Shown here: positions 5,863 through 13,440 of the stretch, in pieces | Position numbering within the stretch: the stretch's first letter is position 1 | Layout of the letters: every line of letters starts with the position of its first letter | Origin: Bacillota bacterium | GTDB lineage: Bacteria; Bacillota; Clostridia; Christensenellales; Aristaeellaceae | Direction: 5' to 3' | Assembly: GCA_023425025.1 (NCBI GenBank) | Contig: JAFADG010000019.1 | Span: 1-15,439, forward strand | Length of the DNA: 15,439 nt | The notes under the pieces: model-generated | Seen by the model: the letters and a program-made list of their open reading frames with translations, nothing else | Told to the model about the DNA's origin: nothing | Database searches by the model: none | Made by a program: the position numbers and the translations under genes

Positions 5863-7368
5863 TCAATCCCTGGGCTTCATAGTGGGGAACAGCAAAACGT
5901 CGCGGATGGAGGGGCTGTCGGTCAGCAGCATCACCAGCCGGTCCAGGCCGATGCCAAGACCGCCGGTGGGCGGCAAGCCGTATTCCAGGGCGTTGACAAA
6001 ATCCTCATCCACCTGGGCCATAATGCCCTGGGTCCGGCGCAGTGCCACCTGATCTTCGAACCGCTTGCGCTGGTCGATGGGATCGTTCAATTCAGAGAAG
6101 GCGTTGCCCATTTCGCGGCAGGTAATGAAATACTCAAACCGCTCCGTCATGTCCGGCTCGTCCTTTTTGCGCTTGGCCAGGGGCGAAATGGACACGGGAT
6201 GGTCGATAATGAAGGTGGGCTGGATCAGCTTGTCTTCCGCAAACTCGTCAAACAGCGCGGCCAGGCAATCGCCCTTTTGCGCGTTCTTTTCTACGAACAC
6301 GCCACGCTTTTTGCACACTTCCCGGGCCGCGGCATCATCCGCCCAGCTATAGTAATCTTCGCCGCTGTGGATTTTGACGGCTTCCGCCATACTGATCCTG
6401 GGCCAAGGCGCGCGCAGGTCGATGATCTCGCCCTGATAAGGCACCTGGGTGGTGCCGCAGACCTTCATGGCCACATACTCGTACAGCTCTTCCACCAGGC
6501 GCATCACTTCATGGTAGTCGGCATAGGCCTGGTACAGCTCGATGGAGGTAAACTCGGGGTTATGGGTGGTGTCCATGCCCTCGTTGCGGAAGATGCGTCC
6601 CACCTCGTACACGCGGTCAAAGCCCCCCACGATCAGACGCTTCAAATACAGCTCCGTCTCGATGCGCAGGAACATGTCGATATCCAGGGTGTTGTGATGG
6701 GTCTTGAAGGTGCGGGAGGCCGCCCCCGTCTCGAGGGTGTGCAGCACCGGCGTATCCACTTCCAAAAACCCGCGGCTGTCCAGGAACTCACGGAGCGCGC
6801 TCAAAATCCTGGAGCGCGTGCGGAACACATCGCGGACATCCTTGTTGACGATCATGTCCAGATACCGTTGCCGGTAGCGCAGGTCGGTATCCTTGAGACC
6901 ATGGAACTTTTCGGGCAGGGGCTTCAGGCTCTTGCAAAGCAGCGTGATTTCCTGGGCATGCACGGAGATTTCGCCCTTTTGGGTGCGGAAAACGATGCCC
7001 TTTATGCCCAGCACGTCGCCGATGTCAAAATTCTTGAATGCCGCATACGGCTCTTCGCCCAGGTCATCCCGCTTGGCATAGATTTGAATCTCGCCCCAGG
7101 TGTCCAAAAGATGGGCAAAGGAGGCCTTGCCCATGATGCGGCGGCTCATCATGCGGCCAGCGATGGACACGGTTTGAGGAGCTTCCTGCTTTTCCCAGGT
7201 TTCAAATTGCTCAAAAATATCCTTGCTGGTATGCGTTACATCAAAACGGGTAATATCGTAAGGATTCTTTCCGGCAGCCTGCAAGCCCTGCAGCTTTTCC
7301 CGGCGGATCTGTTCCTGCTCGCTTACATCCAGCCCGCTGTCCTGCGGATTAAACCTGTCCTCCGACAT
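5863..7368 (-). CDS. lysS: Lysyl-tRNA synthetase, class II
   Basis: LysS (501 aa) activates lysine with ATP and charges tRNA-Lys in the cytoplasm. The N-terminal OB-fold anticodon-binding domain covers about 65-145 (TVSIAGRMMSRRIMGKASFA). The class II catalytic core follows: THHNTLDIDMFLRIETELYLK (223-243), motif 2 in YEVGRIFRNEG...HNPEFTSIELYQAY (about 254-282), and motif 3 GLGIGLDRLVML (470-481). Length matches bacterial LysRS. GAGGAGG lies 6 nt before the ATG; the gene follows greA by 24 nt, the common clostridial greA-lysS arrangement. No T-box leader is present in the 24-nt gap, so control is through the greA promoter. Confidence 0.98.
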   Translation of the reverse strand: MSEDRFNPQDSGLDVSEQEQIRREKLQGLQAAGKNPYDITRFDVTHTSKDIFEQFETWEKQEAPQTVSIAGRMMSRRIMGKASFAHLLDTWGEIQIYAKRDDLGEEPYAAFKNFDIGDVLGIKGIVFRTQKGEISVHAQEITLLCKSLKPLPEKFHGLKDTDLRYRQRYLDMIVNKDVRDVFRTRSRILSALREFLDSRGFLEVDTPVLHTLETGAASRTFKTHHNTLDIDMFLRIETELYLKRLIVGGFDRVYEVGRIFRNEGMDTTHNPEFTSIELYQAYADYHEVMRLVEELYEYVAMKVCGTTQVPYQGEIIDLRAPWPRISMAEAVKIHSGEDYYSWADDAAAREVCKKRGVFVEKNAQKGDCLAALFDEFAEDKLIQPTFIIDHPVSISPLAKRKKDEPDMTERFEYFITCREMGNAFSELNDPIDQRKRFEDQVALRRTQGIMAQVDEDFVNALEYGLPPTGGLGIGLDRLVMLLTDSPSIRDVLLFPTMKPRD

Positions 7369-7392
7369 GGGAGCCCTCCTCTGGGATGATGA

Positions 7393-7884
7393 TTACTGGC
7401 GGCGAATTTCCAGCACCTGAAGGCGCATGGCGCCGATGGGCGTTATCGCGGTTACGGTTTCGCCCTTTTTGGCTTCCAGCAGCGCCCGGCCAACGGGGCT
7501 TTCGCTGGAAATACGGTTGGCGTAAGGATCGCTCTCCCGCGCGCCAACAATGGCATACTCGTCGATATCGCCGGCCTCCACGTCCTTGACCTTGACGATG
7601 GTACCGATGCCCACCCGGTCGGTGGAAATCTCGTCATCCTCAATAATGATGGCGGTGCGCTTGATATTTTCCAGCTCGCTGATTTGGCCTTCCAGCGCAG
7701 CCTGCTCTTTTTTCGCCTCGTCATACTCGGCATTCTCGCTCAAATCGCCAAAACCGCGGGCAACGGCAATCTGTTCGGCAATCTGGTTGCGCCGGACAGA
7801 AATCAAAAAGTCCAATTTTTTCTCTAATTCCTCATAACCTTTGCGGGTAAATTCATTTTCCCTATGCTTTCGCTGCTCTGACAT
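7393..7884 (-). CDS. greA: Transcription elongation factor GreA
   Basis: GreA (163 aa) enters the secondary channel of RNA polymerase and stimulates cleavage of backtracked transcripts. The N-terminal antiparallel coiled coil (about 10-80) carries the tip motif GDLSENAEYDEAK with acidic Asp47 and Glu50, the equivalents of E. coli Asp41 and Glu44. The C-terminal FKBP-like domain contains SPVGRALLEAKKGETV. AAAGGAG sits 8 nt before the ATG. The tip is intact, so it should be an active cleavage factor rather than an inactive homologue. It heads the greA-lysS operon. Confidence 0.98.
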   Translation of the reverse strand: MSEQRKHRENEFTRKGYEELEKKLDFLISVRRNQIAEQIAVARGFGDLSENAEYDEAKKEQAALEGQISELENIKRTAIIIEDDEISTDRVGIGTIVKVKDVEAGDIDEYAIVGARESDPYANRISSESPVGRALLEAKKGETVTAITPIGAMRLQVLEIRRQ

Positions 7885-8026
7885 CGTCCATGCTCCTTTC
7901 CTGATCCGCCGGGTCTAAACCCGCTGCGGTGGAAGAAAATGAAGAAGCACCTGTCCCCTTGCTTTACGCCAGGCGGTGCATTCCTTCTGTTTTCATATAC
8001 AGTTTGCCTCAAGCAACTGATATGCC
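7885..8026 (-). promoter_or_regulatory. Long greA leader with hairpins
   Basis: About 140 nt lie between the predicted start and the greA ATG, far more than a ribosome binding site needs. On the minus strand CATATCAGTTGC can pair with GCAAACTGTATATG (bulged; about 7993-8023), and CGGGT-TTAG-ACCCG (7910-7923) forms a small hairpin about 15 nt before the Shine-Dalgarno sequence. No T run follows either, so attenuation is not obvious; translational control is possible. E. coli greA also has a leader from which short RNAs are made, but no sequence relationship is implied. Confidence 0.35.
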
Positions 8027-8032
8027 GAATGC

Positions 8033-8061
8033 ATTATACTGTATCTGCCTGTAATTGTCAA
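8033..8061 (-). promoter_or_regulatory. Consensus sigma-A promoter of greA-lysS
   Basis: The minus strand carries TTGACA (8056-8061), 17 bases, TATAAT (8033-8038): a perfect match to the housekeeping consensus at both hexamers and in spacing. The -35 overlaps the stop codon of the upstream glycerophosphodiesterase gene (TGA at 8058-8060). The predicted start is near 8026. Confidence 0.9.
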
Positions 8062-8867
8062 TGTCCGGGTGTGTGCCCTTCGAATATTTGCAGGTCGTAC
8101 CGCCTGCCGGCCTTGGCTTCCTCCTCGCCGGTGCGCACCGTCCAGGCCACAAAGAGCGGCCTGAACAACCGCCGCAAAAGCCACAGGCTGGCGTTTTCAT
8201 TGCTGCGTATGTCGTAGGCAATGAAATCCGGCCTGGAAAAAGCGTTGAGCAGCAGATACTTCAATATCCTTTGCAGATATTTGGGCGTACCCCCGCCAAT
8301 GACCCCGGAGGCCAGCTGGCCGCGTATCACGGCCGGCGCGTTTTTTTTGAACCAGCGCATGGCCAGCGGATGAAAGGATTCCACACAATAGGGGCCGTTA
8401 TACCGGCTCAGCACATCGTTTACTTTGGCGCAAAGCGCGGTCACTTTGCCGTAATGCTTGATTTCTACAATCAGCGGCACACGGCCGCCCACGGCTTCGA
8501 GCACAGTGGAAAACAGCGGGATGGTTTCGCCGGTGCCCAGCAGGTGATAAGCGTTCAGGTCTGCCAATGAAAGCTCGCTCAGATGCACCTCCCTGCCGCA
8601 CATGCGGCGAAGGTCCCTGTCGTGGAAAACGGCAATCTCCCCATCCGCGGTAAGCTGCACATCCAACTCGATGCCATAGCCGTGCTCCACGGCTTTTTGA
8701 ACGGCGGCAAGGGAATTTTCAGGCACGCCTTCCTGATTGTCAAACAGCCCCCGGTGGGCATAATGCCAGCCCAGCAGTTTGGATACATCCCTCCCCCGCC
8801 TGGCCGGCGCGATCAAAAACAGGTACAGCGCAAAGAGAACGAGGACAATAGGTATCACTGGGAGCAT
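8058..8867 (-). CDS. Membrane-anchored glycerophosphodiester phosphodiesterase
   Basis: This 269-aa protein has an N-terminal hydrophobic segment (about 3-20) followed by basic residues (PARRGR), giving a single anchor, then a GDPD TIM-barrel. Catalytic and metal-binding residues are visible: His38-Arg39 (AHRG), Glu50-Asn51 (PENS), Glu67 and Asp69 (GIELDVQ), His82 and Asp83 (VFHDRD), and a later Glu-Lys pair in IVEIKHYGK. The family hydrolyses glycerophosphodiesters such as deacylated phospholipids to sn-glycerol 3-phosphate and an alcohol. With an N-in anchor the catalytic domain would be outside, but the orientation is not certain. GGAGG lies 8 nt before the ATG, inside the end of the MFS gene, and the ATG follows the MFS stop by 3 nt, so the two are one operon. 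The MFS protein may therefore handle a product or substrate of this enzyme; that is inference. Confidence 0.93.
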   Translation of the reverse strand: MLPVIPIVLVLFALYLFLIAPARRGRDVSKLLGWHYAHRGLFDNQEGVPENSLAAVQKAVEHGYGIELDVQLTADGEIAVFHDRDLRRMCGREVHLSELSLADLNAYHLLGTGETIPLFSTVLEAVGGRVPLIVEIKHYGKVTALCAKVNDVLSRYNGPYCVESFHPLAMRWFKKNAPAVIRGQLASGVIGGGTPKYLQRILKYLLLNAFSRPDFIAYDIRSNENASLWLLRRLFRPLFVAWTVRTGEEEAKAGRRYDLQIFEGHTPGH

Positions 8868-8870
8868 GCG

Positions 8871-10175
8871 TCAGTCCTCCGCCTGGAAGGCTTCCAGCTT
8901 GCTTGCAAGCTTTTCCGGCCTGCTGTCGCCATGCCGTGTCAGGCTGATGGTAACAAAGGATAAAGCCACCATCACTGCCGCGTAAGGGAACAACGTCCAA
9001 TATCCCACATACTGCAGCAGAAAACCCGACAGGATGGGGGTTACAATCTGGGCCGCCATGGAAAAGGTATAATAATACCCGGTATACTTGCCCACACTGG
9101 CGCCGCGGCTCAATTCCACCACCATGGGATAGCTGTTGACATTGATGCAGGCCCAGGCGCAGCCCACCAAAGCAAACACCACATACAAAGCCGGTGTAAA
9201 GGCTGTGAAAAACAGGCTGAGGGCAAAGCACGCGGTCAGAAGGAGAATGCCAAGCTGAATCATCCGCCTGCGGCCAAAGCGCGCGGAGAAAATGCCCACC
9301 GGCAGGTAGGACGCAATTGCGCCTGCAGTGGCCACCATCAGGCAGGCGGCAGCTGAGCCGGCGCCCATGTTCCACATTTCTTGGGCATACTTTGTAAAGG
9401 CGGTGGTCACGGCATTATAGCCCATAAACCACAGAAACACGGAGGACAAAATCAGTATCAGGCTCTTCAACAGTGCCGGAGAAAGCTTTTCAGTGCCCCC
9501 CTCTGTCACCTGGGCCGCTTGCTCTGTTGACGGATCAACGCCGTAGTTGATATCCTCCATCTGTTTTACCAGCTTGCGTTCACGAACTGTCAGCACCAGC
9601 GCCACGACCGATACGGCCATAAAAGCCGCCACCGATATGAAAAGCATGCTGTAATCCGTACGAAAGCTGCCCTCCGCCGGCTTTTTCACAAGCACCTGGA
9701 TGGCCAGCAGCGTAAACACGCCACCCAGCGCACCCATCAAATTGATGACGGCGTTGCCCTTGGAGCGCAGAGGCTTGGGCGTCACATCCGGCATCAGCGC
9801 CACGGCAGGCGAACGGTAGGTGCCCATACCGATCAGCAGTACGCCCAGAGCCGCGTAAAACAGCAGTGCGTTCCCCGCATTGGCCGCGCCCGGCAATAGC
9901 AGCATCATGCATGCGGCAACTGCAGTACCGGCCAGAATAAAGGGTATTCGTCTGCCGATCCCAAGCCTGCAGCGGTCCGACAAAAGGCCGAACAGCGGCA
10001 ATAGGAACAATGCCAGTACGTTATCCGCGGCCATAACGTTACCGGAAAGAAAATCACCCATACCAAAATCGTTTTTGAGGATCAGTGGAATGATATTATC
10101 GTACAATTGCCAGAATGCGGAAATCGACATGAACGCAAGGCCCACCAGCAGCGTACGTTTCACATTCAGTTTCAT
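8871..10175 (-). CDS. MFS transporter, SLC45/GPH-like
   Basis: This 434-aa polytopic membrane protein has about twelve hydrophobic segments. The loop 2-3 motif GLLSDRCRLGIGRRIPFI (63-80) and YRSPAVALMPDVTPKPLRSKGNA (120-142) resemble the glycoside-cation symporter/SLC45-like branch of the major facilitator superfamily, suggesting a sugar or other small solute; the substrate cannot be told. A central hydrophilic loop (about 215-245) separates the two halves. The start at 10175 has GGAGG six bases upstream and a good promoter. The frame stays open a further 114 codons upstream, but that part overlaps the divergent asparaginase gene antisense and would include the promoters, so it is not coding. 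It is co-transcribed with the glycerophosphodiesterase gene. Confidence 0.92.
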   Translation of the reverse strand: MKLNVKRTLLVGLAFMSISAFWQLYDNIIPLILKNDFGMGDFLSGNVMAADNVLALFLLPLFGLLSDRCRLGIGRRIPFILAGTAVAACMMLLLPGAANAGNALLFYAALGVLLIGMGTYRSPAVALMPDVTPKPLRSKGNAVINLMGALGGVFTLLAIQVLVKKPAEGSFRTDYSMLFISVAAFMAVSVVALVLTVRERKLVKQMEDINYGVDPSTEQAAQVTEGGTEKLSPALLKSLILILSSVFLWFMGYNAVTTAFTKYAQEMWNMGAGSAAACLMVATAGAIASYLPVGIFSARFGRRRMIQLGILLLTACFALSLFFTAFTPALYVVFALVGCAWACINVNSYPMVVELSRGASVGKYTGYYYTFSMAAQIVTPILSGFLLQYVGYWTLFPYAAVMVALSFVTISLTRHGDSRPEKLASKLEAFQAED

Positions 10176-10203
10176 AAGCGCCCTCCGTGATTTTGTATAA
10201 CAA

Positions 10204-10232
10204 ATTATACCTTTCCTCTTAGCTAAATGCAA
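10204..10232 (-). promoter_or_regulatory. Promoter of the MFS-GDPD operon
   Basis: TTGCAT (10227-10232), 17 bases, TATAAT (10204-10209) on the minus strand. The predicted start is near 10197, about 22 nt before the ATG, leaving room for GGAGG. It is arranged back to back with the asparaginase promoter, with 22 bases between the two -35 elements, so one regulator could act on both. Confidence 0.8.
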
Positions 10233-10254
10233 TGAGGAAAGTGTGTGAAGGGGC

Positions 10255-10282
10255 TTTTCATTTGCGAGGTTTGTGTTATACT
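10255..10282 (+). promoter_or_regulatory. Extended -10 promoter of the asparaginase gene
   Basis: TATACT (10277-10282) is preceded by TG one base upstream, an extended -10. TTTTCA (10255-10260), 16 bases away, is a weak -35. The start near 10289 gives a 23-nt leader holding GGGAGGAA before the ATG at 10312. Confidence 0.65.
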
Positions 10283-10311
10283 TCTGCACAGATATCAAAG
10301 GGAGGAATCCC

Positions 10312-11283
10312 ATGAAGACGATTGCCCTTTTGGCAACCGGCGGAACCATTGCCAGTTCCCCCACCAAGGATGGCTTGGCCCCGGCGCTGACCGGAGCGGA
10401 GCTTGCGCGCCTGGCCGGCGTCGGCACGCTTTGCCATGTTACATGCCAGGATGTGTTTGCGCTGGATTCCAGCAACATACAGCCGGAGGAATGGCGCGTG
10501 CTGGCCGCCGCCGCCAAAGACGCGCTTGATCATTGCGATGGTGTGGTGATCACCCATGGCACCGACACCATGGCCTATTCCGCCGCCGCCCTTTCCTACA
10601 TATTGTGCGGCCATGAAAAGCCCGTCATCTTTACCGGGGCGCAGTTGCCCATCACCCATCCTTTATCCGACGCCGTCCCCAATCTGCACTGCGCCTTTGC
10701 CGCGGCGCTTTATGGGGTGGCCGGCACGTATGTGGTCTTCCATCAAAAGATCATTTCGGGGGTGAGGGCGGTAAAAACGCGGACCACCAGCTTTGATGCT
10801 TTCGACAGTGTCAACGCGCCCCTGGCGGGATACGTGGATGGGGACGGTGTGCATTTCACCTATCCGCAGGCATCCGGCCTTGCCTATAGCTACCGGGATG
10901 AAATCGATGCAAGGGTATTTTTGTTGAAGCTCATGCCCGGCACCATGCCGGATGTATTCGACTGGATCGTATCGGCCGGCTACAAAGGTGTGGTGATCGA
11001 AGCCTTTGGCCTGGGCGGGCTGCATTATATCCGCCGCAATCTGGTGGATAAGCTCCACATGCTGGCGGAAAAAGGCTTGTACGCCCTGGTGGTGACCCAG
11101 TGCCTGTATGAGAAAGCCGACTTCACTGTCTATGAAGTCGGCAGCCGCATCTTGTCCAGCCATGTGTTTTCCGGGCGGGATATGACGACGGAGGCCGCCG
11201 TCACCAAGCTCATGTGGGCGCTGGGACAGGGGGAGCCGGAGAGGTATTTGAAAAAATGCTTATGCGGAGAAGCAAGCTCTTGA
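10312..11283 (+). CDS. ansA: L-asparaginase, type I (cytoplasmic)
   Basis: This 323-aa enzyme hydrolyses asparagine to aspartate and ammonia. The first signature TGGTIAS (9-15) contains nucleophile Thr12; the second, THGTDTMAYSA (81-91), contains the catalytic Thr84-Asp85 pair; the lysine of the second triad is probably Lys155 (VRAVKTRTTSFDAF). No signal peptide is present, so it should be the cytoplasmic, lower-affinity type I enzyme used in asparagine catabolism, in keeping with length. GGGAGGAA precedes the ATG at 10312; an upstream in-frame ATG at 10273 lies before the -10 element and is rejected. A Nudix gene follows by 26 nt on the same strand. Confidence 0.95.
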   Translation: MKTIALLATGGTIASSPTKDGLAPALTGAELARLAGVGTLCHVTCQDVFALDSSNIQPEEWRVLAAAAKDALDHCDGVVITHGTDTMAYSAAALSYILCGHEKPVIFTGAQLPITHPLSDAVPNLHCAFAAALYGVAGTYVVFHQKIISGVRAVKTRTTSFDAFDSVNAPLAGYVDGDGVHFTYPQASGLAYSYRDEIDARVFLLKLMPGTMPDVFDWIVSAGYKGVVIEAFGLGGLHYIRRNLVDKLHMLAEKGLYALVVTQCLYEKADFTVYEVGSRILSSHVFSGRDMTTEAAVTKLMWALGQGEPERYLKKCLCGEASS

Positions 11284-11309
11284 AAAGAGCATTCTGTGGG
11301 GGTATACAA

Positions 11310-11798
11310 ATGAACGGCAAATTGAGAAACATGACATCCATTTATATTATCAATAACGAAAACATATTGATGCTCTATCGGATAGGCTCAAGAGTTGTGC
11401 CTCCATCATGGTGCGGTATCGGCGGGCACTTTGAGTGCAATGAACTAAACGATGCAAGGGCTTGTGTATTGCGCGAGCTTGAAGAAGAAATACACTTAAC
11501 GGAAAACGACATAAGAAACATTGAGCTTCGCTATATCACGTTACGGCTTAAAAACGGAGAAGTCAGGCAGAACTATTATTTCTTCGCAGACTTGCAAGAA
11601 GATGTCTCAGTTACCCTTGTTTGCGACGAAGGAAGACCTGAGTGGGTTCCTTTGGGGAAAGTAAATGAGCTGGAAATGCCTTTCACATCACAGTATGTGT
11701 TACGACACTATATGGAAACCGGCCGGTACTCAAGCATCTTGTACGGCGGTATTGCATCTGATAGTGACGTTCAGTTTGAAGAATTGAATGAATTTTGA
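11310..11798 (+). CDS. Nudix hydrolase with an atypical Nudix box
   Basis: This 162-aa protein cleaves, by family, a nucleoside diphosphate linked to another moiety, with Mg2+ or Mn2+. The catalytic half of the Nudix box is intact, Arg55-Glu56-Leu-x-Glu59-Glu60, but the first half (GGHFECNELNDARACVL, 38-54) is two residues longer than GX5EX7 and the glycine after EE is His62. RYITLRLKNGEVRQNYYFF (76-94) and the PEWVPLGKV part resemble small clostridial Nudix proteins often labelled 8-oxo-dGTP diphosphatases; the substrate is not established. GGGGG seven bases before the ATG at 11310 decides the start over an open extension into the asparaginase gene. Base composition and codon use (many TTA, ATA, AGA, AAA codons) are A+T richer than its neighbours, suggesting a different origin. 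It is followed by a strong terminator. Confidence 0.88.
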   Translation: MNGKLRNMTSIYIINNENILMLYRIGSRVVPPSWCGIGGHFECNELNDARACVLRELEEEIHLTENDIRNIELRYITLRLKNGEVRQNYYFFADLQEDVSVTLVCDEGRPEWVPLGKVNELEMPFTSQYVLRHYMETGRYSSILYGGIASDSDVQFEELNEF

Positions 11799-11810
11799 TT
11801 TTCTGGTTTC

Positions 11811-11845
11811 AAAAAAGCGGGAAGTCTTCACTCCCCGCTTTTTTT
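11811..11845. terminator. Bidirectional intrinsic terminator after the Nudix gene
   Basis: A6 then GCGGG...CCCGC with an inner AGT/ACT pairing, then T7. The stem is flanked by A and T runs, so it works for the plus-strand asparaginase-Nudix transcript and, read on the minus strand, for glyS transcripts passing through the palindrome at 11864-12001. Confidence 0.9.
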
Positions 11846-11863
11846 ATCCTTTATACTAATGGA

Positions 11864-12001
11864 AAACATTAATGCGTCCAAAGCCGTGAGAGATTTTCGT
11901 GCAATACAAGGAGGCGAAGTGAGGCGTAGCAGCGCTACGCGCAGCAGCAGACGACGCTCAAGTAGCGCGAAAAGATCCACGGCAACGACGCAATAATGTT
12001 T
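11864..12001. repeat. 138-nt imperfect palindromic element
   Basis: Nested inverted repeats span the whole stretch between the terminator and the glyS stop. The outer arms at 11864-11878 and 11987-12001 match at 14 of 15 positions (AAACATTA.TGCGTC). Inside them GCCGTG (11883-11888) pairs with CACGGC (11978-11983), TTTTCG (11894-11899) pairs with CGAAAA (11968-11973), and a central hairpin GCGTAGC-AGC-GCTACGC lies at 11924-11940. The element has no ribosome binding site or protein-like frame. It looks like a small non-autonomous mobile or dispersed palindromic repeat, or a structured RNA. The flanks (TGG before, GGA after) show no clear target duplication. Confidence 0.72.
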
Positions 12002-12018
12002 GGAAGCAGTATTAGCTG

Positions 12019-13407
12019 TCAGAATATCAGCCTTTTCTCGATATACGCCTTCAAGTCGGCGATCGCCACCCGGTCCTGGGTCATGGTGTCCCGGTCGCGG
12101 ATGGTGACGGTGTTGTTTTCCAGCGTGTCAAAGTCCACGGTGATGCACATGGGCGTGCCGATTTCATCCTGCCTGCGGTAGCGCTTGCCGATGGAGCCGC
12201 TTTCGTCGTAATCCACCATGAAGTGCTTGCTCAGCTCCTGCTGGATTTCCGTGGCCAGGCCGCCCAGCTTGTTCTTTTGCAGGGGCAGCACGGCCGCCTT
12301 GTACGGCGCCAGGAAAGGATGCAGGTGCAACACCGTGCGCACGTCGCCGCCCTCCAGCTCCTGCTCCTCGTACGAATCGCACAGGAAGGCCAGCGCGGCC
12401 CGGTCGGCGCCCAGCGCCGGCTCCACCACATAGGGGACGTACCGCTCATTGGTGACGGGGTCGATATATTCCATGTTCTCGCCGCTGACGCTTTGGTGGG
12501 CCTTTAGGTCAAAGTCCGTGCGGTCGGCAATGCCCCACAGCTCGCCCCAGCCGAAGGGGAACAAAAACTCAAAATCGGTGGTGGCCTTGGAGTAATGGCT
12601 CAATTCCTCCGGCTTGTGGTCCCGCAGGCGCAGGCTTTCCTGCTTCATGCCAAGATTTAGCAGCCAGTCGCGGCAGAAGGCGCGCCAGTACTGGAACCAT
12701 TCCAGGTCTTCGCCGGGCTTGCAGAAGAATTCCATTTCCATCTGCTCAAACTCCCGGGTGCGGAAGATAAAGTTGCCGGGGGTGATTTCATTGCGGAAGG
12801 ATTTGCCCACCTGGGCCACGCCCATGGGCAGCTTGCGCCTGGTGGTGCGCACCACGTTCTTGAAGTTGACGAAAATGCCCTGGGCCGTTTCCGGGCGCAG
12901 ATAGATTTCGTTGGCAGAATCCTCTGTCACGCCTTGAAACGTCTTGAACATCATATTGAACTTGCGGATGCCCGTAAAGTCGGTTTTCCCGCAGGTGGGG
13001 CAGGGGAGCTTGTTTTCCGCGATATAGGCTTCCAGCTTGTCGTTGCTCCAGCCGTCGGCCTGCAGCTCTTCACCCTTGGAGGCAGCATAGTCTTCGATCA
13101 GTTTATCGGCGCGGAAGCGGGCCTTGCAGGCCTTGCAATCCATCAGCGGGTCGTTGAAATTGCCCACGTGGCCGGAGGCCACCCAGACATTGCGGTTCAT
13201 CAAAATGGCGCTGTCCAGGCCCACATTGTACTTGCTTTCCTGCACAAACTTGCGCCACCAGGCCTTTTTCACATTGTTCTTGAACTCCACGCCCAAGGGG
13301 CCGTAGTCCCAGGAGTTGGCCAAACCGCCGTAAATCTCGGACCCGGCAAAAATAAAGCCCCTGCCTTTGCACAGGGCTACCAGCTTATCCATGGTCAGCG
13401 CCGCCAT
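12019..13407 (-). CDS. glyS: Glycyl-tRNA synthetase, single-chain class II type
   Basis: This 462-aa enzyme activates glycine and charges tRNA-Gly as a homodimer, the GlyQS form found in many Gram-positives, archaea and eukaryotes rather than the alpha2-beta2 form. Visible features: GFIFAGSEIYGGLANSWDYG (17-36), CKAC at 91-94 and CPTC at 136-139 (probable zinc site), RPETAQGIFV (171-180), motif 2 SFRNEITP...RTREFEQMEMEFF (203-228), motif 3 in GADRAALAFL near residue 350, and the anticodon-binding domain (APYKAAVLPLQKNK) at the end. GGAGGGG lies six bases before the ATG. It is monocistronic, with a promoter close by and no T-box leader. Its 3' side faces the palindrome and bidirectional terminator. 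Confidence 0.98.
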   Translation of the reverse strand: MAALTMDKLVALCKGRGFIFAGSEIYGGLANSWDYGPLGVEFKNNVKKAWWRKFVQESKYNVGLDSAILMNRNVWVASGHVGNFNDPLMDCKACKARFRADKLIEDYAASKGEELQADGWSNDKLEAYIAENKLPCPTCGKTDFTGIRKFNMMFKTFQGVTEDSANEIYLRPETAQGIFVNFKNVVRTTRRKLPMGVAQVGKSFRNEITPGNFIFRTREFEQMEMEFFCKPGEDLEWFQYWRAFCRDWLLNLGMKQESLRLRDHKPEELSHYSKATTDFEFLFPFGWGELWGIADRTDFDLKAHQSVSGENMEYIDPVTNERYVPYVVEPALGADRAALAFLCDSYEEQELEGGDVRTVLHLHPFLAPYKAAVLPLQKNKLGGLATEIQQELSKHFMVDYDESGSIGKRYRRQDEIGTPMCITVDFDTLENNTVTIRDRDTMTQDRVAIADLKAYIEKRLIF

Positions 13408-13440
13408 GTGTTTCCCCTCCGCCTAACGTAATACCGTATC

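Noticed and set aside
5824..7389. Long plus-strand frame (521 codons) opposite lysS
   Set aside because: It is the antisense shadow of lysS, with His/Gln/Gly-rich composition, no recognisable domain and no promoter of its own.
10176..10517. 114-codon N-terminal extension of the MFS gene
   Set aside because: It would overlap the divergent asparaginase gene and both promoters; ATG at 10175 has a proper ribosome binding site and a typical first membrane segment.
11276..11290. Hairpin GCTCTT-GAA-AAGAGC at the asparaginase stop as a terminator
   Set aside because: The 6-bp stem is weak and no T run follows; the Nudix gene is probably read through from ansA.
11864..12001. Complete insertion sequence
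   Set aside because: There are inverted repeats but no transposase frame and no clear target duplication; at most it is a non-autonomous element.
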